NCBI RefSeq assembly: GCF_025353065.1 | Contig: NZ_JANXRJ010000155.1 | Span: forward strand, 1-61,044 | Source of the DNA: Lapillicoccus sp. | GTDB taxonomy: Bacteria > Actinomycetota > Actinomycetes > Actinomycetales > Dermatophilaceae | DNA: 61,044 nt | Direction of reading: 5' to 3' | In this document: piece after piece, positions 32,163 to 40,835 of the stretch | Layout: each line of letters begins with the position of its first letter | Position numbering within the stretch: position 1 is the first letter of the stretch | Notes under the pieces: model-generated | What the model was told of the DNA's origin: nothing | What the model saw: the letters and a program-made list of their open reading frames with translations, nothing else | Databases searched by the model: none | Translations under genes and position numbers: made by a program

Positions 32163-33148
32163 GGGGTGCGCCATGGTCGCGGACCACGCGAGCCGCCATC
32201 CTGACCACCGTCGCGGCCGTCCTCCTCGCCGCCTGCGGCTCGGGCGGGAACTACCCGGCCACCCAGGTCCCGCCGTCGACCACCACCCCACCCGCAAAGG
32301 TCCCGACGCCCGCGAGCGCCACCTGCACCCCCGACTTCCTGACCTCCTACGCGCCCCTGCCGTCCCTCGACACCAACCTGCTCACGTCGGACAAGTTCGC
32401 GGCCGAGATGACCAAGCGCGGGCGGCTCCGGGTCGGGGTCTCGGCCGATTCGATGCTGCTGGGGGCGAACAACCCCCTGACGAACCCGAGCACCATCGAG
32501 GGCTTCGACATCGACTTCGCCAGGGCGGTGGCGAAGGCGCGCTTCGGCGACGAGAACAAGATTCAGCTCGTCGTCATCCCGGCGGCCGACCGCATCCCGG
32601 CCCTGATGACCGACCGGGTCGACATGGTGGCACGCAACATGTCGATGACGTGCGCGCGATGGGGCCAGATCGCGTTCTCGGCGGAGTACTACCAGGCCGG
32701 GTTGAAGCTCCTGGTGGCCAAGGGGGCGACGGACACGACCTTCGACGCCCTCAAGGCTTCGACGAAGTCGGTCTGTGCCCCGACGGGCACCTCGACGATC
32801 GACTTCATCAGGACGCAGGGCGTGACCGTGGTCGGTGCGGCCACGCATACCGGCTGCCTCGTGCTCTTCCAGCAGGGCAAGGTCGACGCCATCGCCGGGG
32901 ACGACACGGTGCTCGCCGGCCTCGTTGCGCAGGACCCCTACGCCGTCGTCCCGAAGGCCACCGCGCTGACCGTCGAGCCCTACGGCCTCGGCTTCAACCT
33001 CGGCAACAAGGCGCTGGTCCAGTTCACCAACACCCTGCTCGACCAGATGAAGGCCGACGGCCGGTGGAAGGCCATCTACGACAAGTGGTTCGCCGGTCCG
33101 CTCGGGCCGGCGCCGGCCCCTCCGGTGTCGAAGTACGGACGGCCCTGA
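32159..33148 (+). CDS. glnH: GlnH-like amino-acid-binding lipoprotein
   Basis: Type III periplasmic-binding fold protein (329 residues) corresponding to GlnH of the mycobacterial glnX-glnH-pknG operon, which binds aspartate, glutamate or glutamine outside the cell. The signal peptide ends in lipobox LLAACG (lipid-modified Cys about residue 26). Family motifs: TKRGRLRVGVSADSMLLGANNPLTNPSTIEGFDIDFARAVAKARFGD, RIPALMTDRVDMVARNMSMTCAR, SVCAPTGTSTIDFI, VDAIAGDDTVLAGL and the C-terminal ALVQFTNTLLDQMKADGRWKAIYDKWF. No ABC permease or ATPase is nearby, so it serves sensing rather than uptake. ATG overlaps the previous stop codon (ATGA). Confidence 0.88.
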   Translation: MRGAPWSRTTRAAILTTVAAVLLAACGSGGNYPATQVPPSTTTPPAKVPTPASATCTPDFLTSYAPLPSLDTNLLTSDKFAAEMTKRGRLRVGVSADSMLLGANNPLTNPSTIEGFDIDFARAVAKARFGDENKIQLVVIPAADRIPALMTDRVDMVARNMSMTCARWGQIAFSAEYYQAGLKLLVAKGATDTTFDALKASTKSVCAPTGTSTIDFIRTQGVTVVGAATHTGCLVLFQQGKVDAIAGDDTVLAGLVAQDPYAVVPKATALTVEPYGLGFNLGNKALVQFTNTLLDQMKADGRWKAIYDKWFAGPLGPAPAPPVSKYGRP

Positions 33149-33156
33149 TCACGCCC

Positions 33157-34377
33157 ATGTCGCTCGATCTCCCCTCCCCTACCCCGGCCGGTTCCTCCGG
33201 CTCGTCCGGCCCAGCCGCCACCGGGTCGGCGCCCGACGCACCAGGCCGGCTCGGCGGCACCGTCACGCCGCAGGAGGCCTTCGGCTTCCTCCGGGATCTC
33301 GGCGTGTGGCGCGACAGGCGCAAGAACGAGCTCGACGGGCTCGACTCCGCCGCGCTCGCCTCGAGCGAGCGCGACTCCTTCAGCCGCGACATGCTCGTCT
33401 CGATGGCCCTGTGGAAGGCCATCTCCGACCGCTACGACCTCCTCGCGGTCACCTTCGACAGCGGCCGGGTCGGCCCGAGCGAGGCCCAGAAGATCGCGGC
33501 GCTCATCTGGGGACGGCTCGACGTCGCGCCCGGGTCGGCCGCAGGCGTCATCGCTCCCTCGACCTCCGGGGCCCTCGCCCTGTCGCTGCCGGAGGCCTGC
33601 CGACTCTCCGATGCGATGACGTCCTCGCTGCGCGCCCGCCTCTCCCTCGAGCCCTCCGGCGCCGAGGTCGGCACCCGGCTGAAGGACGTCCGCGAGACGG
33701 TCGAGCGGATCCGCGACCAGGTCGTCATCGTGCCGCCGACCGAGCGCGAGGCGACCCGCCGGCTCGTGCAGCGGCTCGACCAGCGGCTCATCGACGTCAC
33801 CGAGCGGGCCAGGCGCGGCGCCGACGTGGGCGGGCTGCTCGCCCCCCTGGAGTACGACGCCTCGACCCTCGAACGCGACCTCATCGTCGAGGCCGGCCAA
33901 CGCCTCGACGCCGCCCGCGACGCGGCGCGGGCGACGCAGCTGCGTACCGAGCTCGCGGCCCGGGGTGGGGCGATCCACCTCCTCGAGGACCAGGCCGTCG
34001 CGGCCGTCACCCCCGCGCCCCGGCTCGCCATCCCGGACGTCATGGCCCTCGGCGAGGTGCCCACCACGCGCCAGGCGCTCGAGGCCTACCTCGGCCGGCT
34101 CGACGCCGTCGGCCGCGCCCTGACCCGCGCCCACGCCGCGTATGCCGATGCGCTCGCCGAGCGCGACGAGGCCCACGGGCTGGTGGGCGCGCTGGGCGCA
34201 CAGGCCCGCGCGGCCGGCATACCGGTCGGTCTGCTGGCCGACCTCGAGGAGCTGTCCGCCCGGCTCGAGCGGGCCTTCGCCGCGTCGCCCACCGACATGG
34301 CCCGCGTCAGGGCCCTGACCGCGGCCTTCCAGACCTACCTCCGGACCGCCACCGCCGGCCCACCGGGGCGCCCCTGA
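33157..34377 (+). CDS. helical protein of unknown function between glnH and pknG
   Basis: A 406-residue soluble protein with no recognisable named domain. After a Ser/Pro/Gly-rich start it has GGTVTPQEAFGFLRDLGVWRDRRKNELDGLDSAALASSERDSFSRDMLVSMALWKAISDRYDLL, then long helices rich in Ala, Arg, Leu and Glu (LKDVRETVERIRDQVV, REATRRLVQRLDQRLIDVTERARRG, ARGGAIHLLEDQAVAAVTPAPRLAIPDV, LEAYLGRLDAVGRALTRAHAAYADALAERDEAHGLVGALGAQARAAGI). A coiled-coil scaffold is likely. It is not part of the mycobacterial glnX-glnH-pknG trio. It starts eight bases after glnH; the stop codon overlaps the next ATG (TGATG). Confidence 0.8.
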   Translation: MSLDLPSPTPAGSSGSSGPAATGSAPDAPGRLGGTVTPQEAFGFLRDLGVWRDRRKNELDGLDSAALASSERDSFSRDMLVSMALWKAISDRYDLLAVTFDSGRVGPSEAQKIAALIWGRLDVAPGSAAGVIAPSTSGALALSLPEACRLSDAMTSSLRARLSLEPSGAEVGTRLKDVRETVERIRDQVVIVPPTEREATRRLVQRLDQRLIDVTERARRGADVGGLLAPLEYDASTLERDLIVEAGQRLDAARDAARATQLRTELAARGGAIHLLEDQAVAAVTPAPRLAIPDVMALGEVPTTRQALEAYLGRLDAVGRALTRAHAAYADALAERDEAHGLVGALGAQARAAGIPVGLLADLEELSARLERAFAASPTDMARVRALTAAFQTYLRTATAGPPGRP

Positions 34378-34424
34378 TGACCACCCGCACACGAGCGACC
34401 TCACGGACCGGGGGGTCCCGATGA
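34377..34424 (+). CDS. 15-codon coupling mini-ORF upstream of pknG
   Basis: A tiny frame (MTTRTRATSRTGGSR) starts within the upstream stop codon (TGATG at 34375-34379) and its own stop overlaps the pknG start (ATGA at 34421-34424). It spans the whole gap between the two genes. It may carry terminating ribosomes to pknG, or be chance. Only the geometry is seen; no homologue is known to me. Confidence 0.3.
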   Translation: MTTRTRATSRTGGSR

Positions 34425-37030
34425 CCCAGACGACCACCGGGCCCGCCTGCACCCAGCCGGGCTGCACGGGCCACATCCTCGACGGCTACTGCGACGTCTG
34501 CGGAACCCCGGCGTCGGCGCCACCGGCCGCGCCCGTGGCGCCTGCTGGGTCCGCCACCGGCGCCACGTCCGCCACCGGGGCCTGCCAGGAGCCCGGCTGC
34601 CAGGGAACCGTCGTCGACGGCTACTGCGACGTCTGCGGCACCCCGGGCACCGGCGGCACCGCCACGTCGATCGCGGCCGAGGGCGACCCCGAGGGCGACG
34701 ACGACGACGGCAGCGGTCTGCCGCCAGCCGTCCAGCAGCAGATCAGCTCGTCCGTCCCCAACGGCTCACCGTGCACCCAGCCGGGCTGCCAGGGGCACGT
34801 CCTCGACGGCTTCTGCGACGTCTGCGGGACCTCGGCGGAGTCGCCGGCCCCGATCGCCGGCCCCGCCGGGCTCGACAGCTCACCGTCGATGATGTCGCGG
34901 GCGAGCAACCGCCTCGCCTCCACCGCGCTCGGGTCGCTGCGCGCCAGCCAGGGCGGCAGTCGCACGACGCGTCGGGTCGGCACGGGCTCGCAGCGGATGC
35001 GCACCGCCCGGCTCGGTGCCGGCCTGACGACCATCCCCCCTGTACCCGAGATCGACGCGAGCAAGGCGGTGATGAAGGACCCGGTCGTCCCCGAAGACAA
35101 GCGCTACTGCTCCAACTGCGGCACCGCGGTCGGGCGTGGGCACGACGGGCGCGCCGGGCGCACGACGGGCTTCTGCCCCAAGTGCCGGCAGGCGTTCTCC
35201 TTCGACCCGAAGCTGAAGGCGGGTGACCTGGTCTCCGGGCAGTACGAGGTGGCAGGCTGCCTCGCGCACGGCGGCCTCGGCTGGATCTACCTCGCCCGGG
35301 ACCGCAACGTCTCCAACCGCTGGGTCGTCCTCAAGGGCCTGCTCAACTCCGGCGACCCCGATGCTCTCGCCGCCGCGATCGCCGAGCAGCGCTTCCTCGC
35401 GCAGGTCTCGCACCCGCACATCGTGGAGATCTACAACTTCGTCACCTTCGACGAGGCCGGCTACATCGTCATGGAATACGTCGGCGGCACCTCGCTCAAG
35501 GCGCTGCTCAAGCAGCGGATGCGCGCGGCCGGCCGCTACGACCCCATCCCCGCCGACCAGGCCCTCGCCTACATCATCGAGATCCTCCCGGCCTTCCAGT
35601 ACCTCCACGACCTCGGCCTCGTCTACTGCGACTTCAAGCCCGACAACCTCATCCAGGTCGGCGACAACATCAAGCTCATCGACCTCGGCGGCGTGCGCCG
35701 GATCGACGACGACGACTCGGCGATCTTCGGCACCGTCGGCTACCAGGCCCCCGAGGTCGCCGCCCAGGGCACGACGGTCGCGTCCGACATCTACACGATC
35801 GGCCGCACCCTCGTCGTGCTCATGATGGAGTTCCGCGGCTACCAGTCGACCTTCATCAGCTCGCTGCCCTCCGTGGACGACACCCCCCTCTTCCAGCGTT
35901 ACGACTCGCTCTACCGGTTGCTGCTCAAGGCCTGCGCGAAGTCGCCCGACGACCGCTTCGCCTCGGCCGACGAGATGCGCGTGCAGATGCTCGGGGTGCT
36001 GCGCGAGATCGTCGCCCAGGACAAGAAGGGCCGCGGCCGGGCGGTCGGCTCCGCCTCCTCGCTGCTCTTCGAGGCCCCGTCGATCTCCTCGGACACCCTC
36101 GACTGGATGACCCTGCCCGGGCTGCGTGTCGACCCGACCGACCCGCAGGCGAGCTGGCTCCACGGCCTCGCCGGGACCACGCCGGAGGAGCGGCTCGAGG
36201 CCCTCGGGCTCGCTCCCTCGCAGACGCCCGAGGTGCAGCTGGAGCTGTGCCGCACAGCCCTGCTCGCGGGTCGGCCCGACCTCGTCGACCGCACGGTCAA
36301 CACCATGCTCCGCACCGACCCGTGGGAGTGGCGTGCGGTCTGGATGCAGGGACTCGCCGCGCTGCAGCAGGGCGACACCCGCAGCGGACAGGTCGCGGGC
36401 GCTGCGAGCAGTTCGGGCAGCTCAGGCGGTGCCGGTAGTGCGGCAGGGAGCGCCTTCAACGCCGTCTACGGCCAGGTGCCGGGCGAGCTCGCGCCCAAGC
36501 TGGCCCTCGCCTACAGCTGCGAGACCAGCGGCGAGCTCGACATCGCCGAGAACCTGTATGCCGCGTGCGCCCGCACCGACGCCAACTACACCCCGGCGGC
36601 GGCGTTCGGCATGGCCCGCCTGCGCCGGCAGCGCGGCGACCTCGCCGGCGCGGTCGAGGCGCTCGACCTCATCCCGTCGACCTCCCGGGCCTATGCCCTG
36701 GCCCGTCAGGCCCGCGCCGATCTCCTCGCCCAGCCCGGCGTCGGTCTCGAGGTGCTCGCCCAGGCGCACTCGAGCATCGACGGGGTCCTGATGGACCCCA
36801 CCGACCGCGCCCGCCTCGAGGTGCGGATCTACGAGAACAGCCTGTCCGCCGTGAGCACCGCGGGCGAGGTCCCGGGGCTGCGGATCGGGACCCACCTCGC
36901 GACCGCGAAGGGGATGCGGGAGGCTCTGGAGATCGCGTTGCGCCAGCTGGCGCGGCTCTCCCCGGCCAAGGAGGAACGCGTCCGGCTCGTCGACGAGGCC
37001 AACGCGGTCCGACCCTGGTCGCTCCGCTGA
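34421..37030 (+). CDS. pknG: serine/threonine protein kinase PknG
   Basis: PknG is a soluble kinase that in mycobacteria phosphorylates the FHA protein GarA to control 2-oxoglutarate and glutamate metabolism. This 869-residue version has three tandem zinc knuckles of pattern CX4CX8CX2C (from C10, C55 and C118, each ending DG[YF]CDVCGT), a rubredoxin-like ribbon (from about C230, YCSNCGTAVG... GFCPKCRQAFSF), the kinase domain (glycine loop AHGGLGWIYLA, Lys about 305 in VVLKGLL, catalytic loop GLVYCDFKPDNL with Asp about 403, IDLGG in place of DFG) and a TPR-rich C-terminus. M. tuberculosis PknG is about 750 residues and has only the rubredoxin ribbon, so the triple knuckle is extra. The kinase residues look intact. 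Confidence 0.95.
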   Translation: MTQTTTGPACTQPGCTGHILDGYCDVCGTPASAPPAAPVAPAGSATGATSATGACQEPGCQGTVVDGYCDVCGTPGTGGTATSIAAEGDPEGDDDDGSGLPPAVQQQISSSVPNGSPCTQPGCQGHVLDGFCDVCGTSAESPAPIAGPAGLDSSPSMMSRASNRLASTALGSLRASQGGSRTTRRVGTGSQRMRTARLGAGLTTIPPVPEIDASKAVMKDPVVPEDKRYCSNCGTAVGRGHDGRAGRTTGFCPKCRQAFSFDPKLKAGDLVSGQYEVAGCLAHGGLGWIYLARDRNVSNRWVVLKGLLNSGDPDALAAAIAEQRFLAQVSHPHIVEIYNFVTFDEAGYIVMEYVGGTSLKALLKQRMRAAGRYDPIPADQALAYIIEILPAFQYLHDLGLVYCDFKPDNLIQVGDNIKLIDLGGVRRIDDDDSAIFGTVGYQAPEVAAQGTTVASDIYTIGRTLVVLMMEFRGYQSTFISSLPSVDDTPLFQRYDSLYRLLLKACAKSPDDRFASADEMRVQMLGVLREIVAQDKKGRGRAVGSASSLLFEAPSISSDTLDWMTLPGLRVDPTDPQASWLHGLAGTTPEERLEALGLAPSQTPEVQLELCRTALLAGRPDLVDRTVNTMLRTDPWEWRAVWMQGLAALQQGDTRSGQVAGAASSSGSSGGAGSAAGSAFNAVYGQVPGELAPKLALAYSCETSGELDIAENLYAACARTDANYTPAAAFGMARLRRQRGDLAGAVEALDLIPSTSRAYALARQARADLLAQPGVGLEVLAQAHSSIDGVLMDPTDRARLEVRIYENSLSAVSTAGEVPGLRIGTHLATAKGMREALEIALRQLARLSPAKEERVRLVDEANAVRPWSLR

Positions 37031-37084
37031 GCCGCGCACGGCGTGGCGGGCCCGCCGTGGCGGGGACGCGGCATACCCGGCCGG

Positions 37085-37107
37085 GGAGCTCGCGGGAGCG
37101 GAGCTCC
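37085..37107. terminator. hairpin between pknG and the PP2C gene
   Basis: GGAGCTC (37085-37091) and GAGCTCC (37101-37107) form a perfect 7-bp stem with a nine-base loop inside the only long gap (150 bases) of the operon. It may attenuate transcription so that phosphatase, vWA and FHA genes are expressed at a different level, or mark the start of a second transcription unit. A GTATGCCG copy lies just upstream (37069). Confidence 0.4.
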
Positions 37108-37180
37108 GGGCGAAACCCGCACTGACAGCACGGATTCGACAGATCGACCGACGCACGCACCGACGAAGGGGACGGACCAC

Positions 37181-38641
37181 ATGACGACTCCCAGCGTGGG
37201 CCCTGGGGCCAGCACCGCCCCGGGGTCGCCACCGGCCTCAGCGTGCCCCAACTGCGGGGCAGCGCGCCCGGCAGATGCGCTGTTCTGCGAGGAGTGCTCC
37301 TACGACTTCACCGGAGGTCGGGCGACGAGCCAGCTCGCCTCGGGCGGTGTCGCCCCACGCGGGGTGCCGGTCGACCCGGTGACGGCCGAGGCCGGCTCGG
37401 AGTCACCGCTGGACGTCGGGTGGACCGGTCCGGTCTCCCGACGGGTCGAGACCGTGGCCCTGGTGCCCCCGCCGCCCGCCGGGGTCCTGTGCGCGCAGTG
37501 CGGCGAGGGCCACTACGAGGACGGGTACTGCGACAACTGCGGGACCAAGCAGCGCGACCCCCGCGACCACTTCGCCGAGGAGCCGGCGCCCTGGGTCGCC
37601 GGGGTCTGCGACATCGGGATCCGGCACTCGCGCAACGAGGACGCGATGGCGCTCCACGCCGACCCGGCGCAGCTGTCGTTCGCCGTGCTCGTCGTCTGCG
37701 ACGGCGTCTCGAACTCCACCGACTCGCACATCGCCAGCCTCGCCGCCAGCCGCGCCGCCCGGGACGTCCTCGACGACCCCGTGGCCCGCGGCATGGGCAC
37801 CCGGACGGCGATCGTCGCCTCGATGGCGGCCCGGCTCGACGAGTCCGTCCAGGCCGCGCTGGCTGCTGTTGTCGCGACAACGGCCGACCGCGAGGTCGAG
37901 AACCCCCCGTCGTGCACGTTCGTCGCCGCGATCATCGACGACGGCCTCGCCGTCGTCGGCAACGTCGGGGACAGCCGCGCATACTGGCTCCCCGACGACC
38001 CGGCAGCCCCGGCCCGCCAGCTCACGCGGGACGACTCGTTCGCCGCCGAGCAGATCAGCGCCGGGATGTCGCGCGAGGAGGCCGAGACCAGCCCCGGGGC
38101 GCACGCGATCACGCGGTGGCTCGGCGTGGACGCACCCGAGGACCTGACGCCGCACACCGCCGACCTCGACCTCGTCGACGACGGGTGGCTGATGGTGTGC
38201 AGCGACGGGCTGTGGAACTACTGCTCGGACGCCACCGACCTCAGGGCCCTCGTCCACGCGACGATGGCGCGGCTCGGGACGGGCGCCAGGCACCCGTGGA
38301 GCCTCGCGCAGGGCCTGACCGACTTCGCCCTCGAGCGAGGCGGGATGGACAACATCACCGTCACGCTGGCGCGCGTCGGGGCCGTGGACCCGAAGCCCGA
38401 GCCGCCCGTCGTGGCACCGGTCGAGCCACCCGCGAGCCCACAAGCAGGGGTGTCGACACCGGGCGGGACCCCCTCCCCTGGTCCCCACCCGGCGGACGGT
38501 GTGGAATCAGGGGACGCACCCGAGTCACCCCCGACCGCGACGCTCCCCCCTCCCGACAGCCCGCAGACACCCGACCGCAGCACGACACCCGAGGTCGCGA
38601 CCGACGACGCCGCGCCCGACGATGGAAAGGACACCCCCTGA
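37181..38641 (+). CDS. PP2C-type protein phosphatase with zinc ribbons
   Basis: Metal-dependent Ser/Thr phosphatase (486 residues), the likely counter-enzyme of PknG. N-terminal zinc ribbons: CPNCGAARPADALFCEECSYDF (from C22) and a PknG-like knuckle CAQCGEGHYEDGYCDNCGTK (from about C104). The PP2C core has the standard motifs GIRHSRNEDAMAL, VVCDGVS, VVGNVGDSRAYWL, MVCSDGLWNY and GGMDNITVTLARV, with all metal-binding Asp residues present. The C-terminal 100 residues are disordered, rich in Pro, Ser, Asp and Glu. ATG 37181 follows GAAGGGGA; the stop codon overlaps the vWA gene (TGATG). Confidence 0.92.
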   Translation: MTTPSVGPGASTAPGSPPASACPNCGAARPADALFCEECSYDFTGGRATSQLASGGVAPRGVPVDPVTAEAGSESPLDVGWTGPVSRRVETVALVPPPPAGVLCAQCGEGHYEDGYCDNCGTKQRDPRDHFAEEPAPWVAGVCDIGIRHSRNEDAMALHADPAQLSFAVLVVCDGVSNSTDSHIASLAASRAARDVLDDPVARGMGTRTAIVASMAARLDESVQAALAAVVATTADREVENPPSCTFVAAIIDDGLAVVGNVGDSRAYWLPDDPAAPARQLTRDDSFAAEQISAGMSREEAETSPGAHAITRWLGVDAPEDLTPHTADLDLVDDGWLMVCSDGLWNYCSDATDLRALVHATMARLGTGARHPWSLAQGLTDFALERGGMDNITVTLARVGAVDPKPEPPVVAPVEPPASPQAGVSTPGGTPSPGPHPADGVESGDAPESPPTATLPPPDSPQTPDRSTTPEVATDDAAPDDGKDTP

Positions 38642-39918
38642 TGGCACAGTTCACCGCCGAGGTCTTCCAGAACGAGTTCCTCCCCGACGGGGGCACCGAC
38701 GTCCACGCGATCGTCCGGGTGACCTGCCGCGGGGCCGGGCAGGCGGGGGCCGGGGTGACGGACGCCGCGGAGATCATCATCGTCGACACGTCCGGGTCGA
38801 TGGGCGAGAACGGCATCGCCCAGGGGCGCAACGCCGCGACGGCCGCCCTCAACGAGATCCTCGACGGCACGTGGTTCGCGGTGATCGCCGGCAACCACGT
38901 CGGGACGCTCGTGTTCCCCCCGGCCCACGGCGGACAGCAGATGGTGCGCATGGACGCCTCTTCCCGGCGGGCCGCGATCGCGTCCATCGGACAGTTCCGC
39001 GCTGACGGCGGCACGGCGATGGGCACTTGGCTCACCAAGGCCACCGAGGTGTTCGACACCGTCCCCCAGGCCACCCAGCGCCACGCGATCCTCCTCACCG
39101 ACGGCGCGAACGAGCACGAGACCCCCGACGAGCTGACCCGCTCGATCGGGGCCGCCTCCGGCCGGTTCCAGTGCGACTGCCGCGGGCTCGGCGACCGCTG
39201 GCAGGTCGACGAGGTCCGCCGGATCGCGTCGGCGCTGATGGGCAGCGTCGACCTCATCCCCTCCGCGCAGGAGATGGCGGCAGAGTTCCAGAGCCTGATG
39301 CGCAAGGCGATGGCCCGCGGTGTCGCCAACGTCGACCTGCGGGTGTGGTCGCCGCAGGGCGCCCAGACCCTGTTCGTCAAGCAGGTCGCGCCGACCCTCG
39401 CCGACCTCACCCCCCGCCGCAGCCAGGTCAACCCGCTGACCTCCGGCTTCCCCCTCGGCGCGTGGGCCGACGAGAGCCGCGACTTCCACGTCGCCGTCCG
39501 GCTGCCGGCCAAGACCGTGGGCCAGGAGCAGCTGGCGGCCCGCGTCCAGGTGACCCTCGGCGACGAGGTCCAGACCCAGGCGCTGGTCAAGGCGACGTGG
39601 TCCAACGACGAGTCCCTCACCACTCGGATCGACGACCAGGTTGCCCGCTACACCGGGCAGGCCGAGCTGGCCGCAGCGATCCAGGACGGGCTCGCGGCCA
39701 AGGCGGCCGGGGACGACAACGACGCGACGGCCAAGCTCGGCCGGGCCGTGCAGCTCGCCACCGCCGCCGGTGACCAGGAGATGACCTCGCGGCTGCGCAA
39801 GGTCGTCGACATCGACAACGCCGAGACCGGCACCGTCCGCCTCAAGAAGGGCGCCGACCGCCTCGACGAGATGGCCCTTGACACCGCCTCGACGAAGACG
39901 ACTCGGGTGAAGAAGTGA
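38641..39918 (+). CDS. von Willebrand factor A domain protein, TerY-like context
   Basis: A cytoplasmic vWA protein (425 residues). The metal-ion-dependent adhesion site is complete: DTSGSMGENG (about 49-58), the Thr in FRADGGTAMGTWL and the Asp in AILLTDGANEHET. The vWA domain is preceded by a beta-strand segment (TAEVFQNEFLPDGGTDVHAIVRVTC) and followed by DLRVWSPQGAQTLFVKQVAPTLADLTPRR and a C-terminal helical hairpin (AAAIQDGLAAKAAGDDNDATAKLGRAVQLA). Such proteins combine with PP2C and kinase genes in tellurium-resistance-linked triads. It probably acts as a metal-dependent scaffold. It overlaps both neighbours. Confidence 0.9.
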   Translation: MAQFTAEVFQNEFLPDGGTDVHAIVRVTCRGAGQAGAGVTDAAEIIIVDTSGSMGENGIAQGRNAATAALNEILDGTWFAVIAGNHVGTLVFPPAHGGQQMVRMDASSRRAAIASIGQFRADGGTAMGTWLTKATEVFDTVPQATQRHAILLTDGANEHETPDELTRSIGAASGRFQCDCRGLGDRWQVDEVRRIASALMGSVDLIPSAQEMAAEFQSLMRKAMARGVANVDLRVWSPQGAQTLFVKQVAPTLADLTPRRSQVNPLTSGFPLGAWADESRDFHVAVRLPAKTVGQEQLAARVQVTLGDEVQTQALVKATWSNDESLTTRIDDQVARYTGQAELAAAIQDGLAAKAAGDDNDATAKLGRAVQLATAAGDQEMTSRLRKVVDIDNAETGTVRLKKGADRLDEMALDTASTKTTRVKK

Positions 39919-40826
39919 TCTGCCCCAACGGTCACCAGTCCGTGGCCGAGGACTTCTGCGACACCTGCGGCGCGAAGATCGACCCTGCTGCCCAGCCGGC
40001 GGCCGCCGCACCACCGGGCGAGGGCACCCGACCTCCACCGGCCGCGCCCACCGACCAGACCTGCCCCAACTGCCAGACGGTCAACCCGGTCGATGCCTTG
40101 TTCTGCGAGGCGTGCGGCTACGACTTCACCACCGGGGCGCTCCCGCGGGGGGCCGAGCCGGTGGCCTCCCCGGCGCTGGGCAGCCCGGAGGTCGGCTCGC
40201 TCGACCTGGACGCCGCTGCTCCCGATCATGGCGTTCCGGAACACGGTGTTCCGGTGAGCATCCCGTCGGAGGCCGCCGGGGTCGAGGGCGGCACGGCCGA
40301 AGGCGCCGCCGCCGAGATCCCGTCGGCTGCTGCCCCGAGCCAGCCGGGCGCGGCAGGCCCGGCGGTCGCCCCGACGGCCGGGAGCACCGGCATACCGCCG
40401 CAGATCCCGCTGGAGTGGGTGGCGGAGGTCTGGATCGACCCCGACTGGTATGCCGGGCAGGAGGCCGAGGAGCCGATGCCGTCTCCGGGGTTGCCTGCCG
40501 TCGTCCCCCTGACGGCCCGCAGCATCCTCGTCGGCCGGGTCTCGGCGAGCCGCAACATCCACCCCGACATCGACTGCACCGACGACACCGGGGTCAGTCG
40601 GCGGCACGCCCAGCTGACCACGGACGGCACCCGGTGGTTCGTCGAGGACCTCGCCTCGTCCAACGGCACGTTCGTCGGCCCGGCCTCCGGGCCCCTTCCC
40701 GACGACCCGATCCCGGTCGGTCCGCGGACCGAGCTCGACGGGGACGACCGGGTCTACGTCGGGGCGTGGACGCGGATCGTCGTCCGCCGGGCGACCGACG
40801 ACGAGCGCGAGGTCGGCGCGGCCTGA
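39915..40826 (+). CDS. FHA-domain protein with N-terminal zinc ribbons
   Basis: A 303-residue phosphothreonine-reading adaptor. The N-terminus has two zinc ribbons, CPNGHQSVAEDFCDTCGAK (from residue 3) and CPNCQTVNPVDALFCEACGYDF (about residue 51), the second nearly identical to the first ribbon of the phosphatase. A Pro/Ala/Gly-rich linker follows, then the FHA domain: RSILVGRVSASRNIHPDIDC (Gly-Arg), TGVSRRHAQLTTDG (Ser-x-x-His) and ASSNGTFV (Ser-Asn-Gly). It lacks the ETTS-type phospho-site of GarA/OdhI. GTG 39915 overlaps the vWA stop codon (GTGA). It ends the operon. Confidence 0.9.
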   Translation: MICPNGHQSVAEDFCDTCGAKIDPAAQPAAAAPPGEGTRPPPAAPTDQTCPNCQTVNPVDALFCEACGYDFTTGALPRGAEPVASPALGSPEVGSLDLDAAAPDHGVPEHGVPVSIPSEAAGVEGGTAEGAAAEIPSAAAPSQPGAAGPAVAPTAGSTGIPPQIPLEWVAEVWIDPDWYAGQEAEEPMPSPGLPAVVPLTARSILVGRVSASRNIHPDIDCTDDTGVSRRHAQLTTDGTRWFVEDLASSNGTFVGPASGPLPDDPIPVGPRTELDGDDRVYVGAWTRIVVRRATDDEREVGAA

Positions 40827-40835
40827 CCCCCCTCG

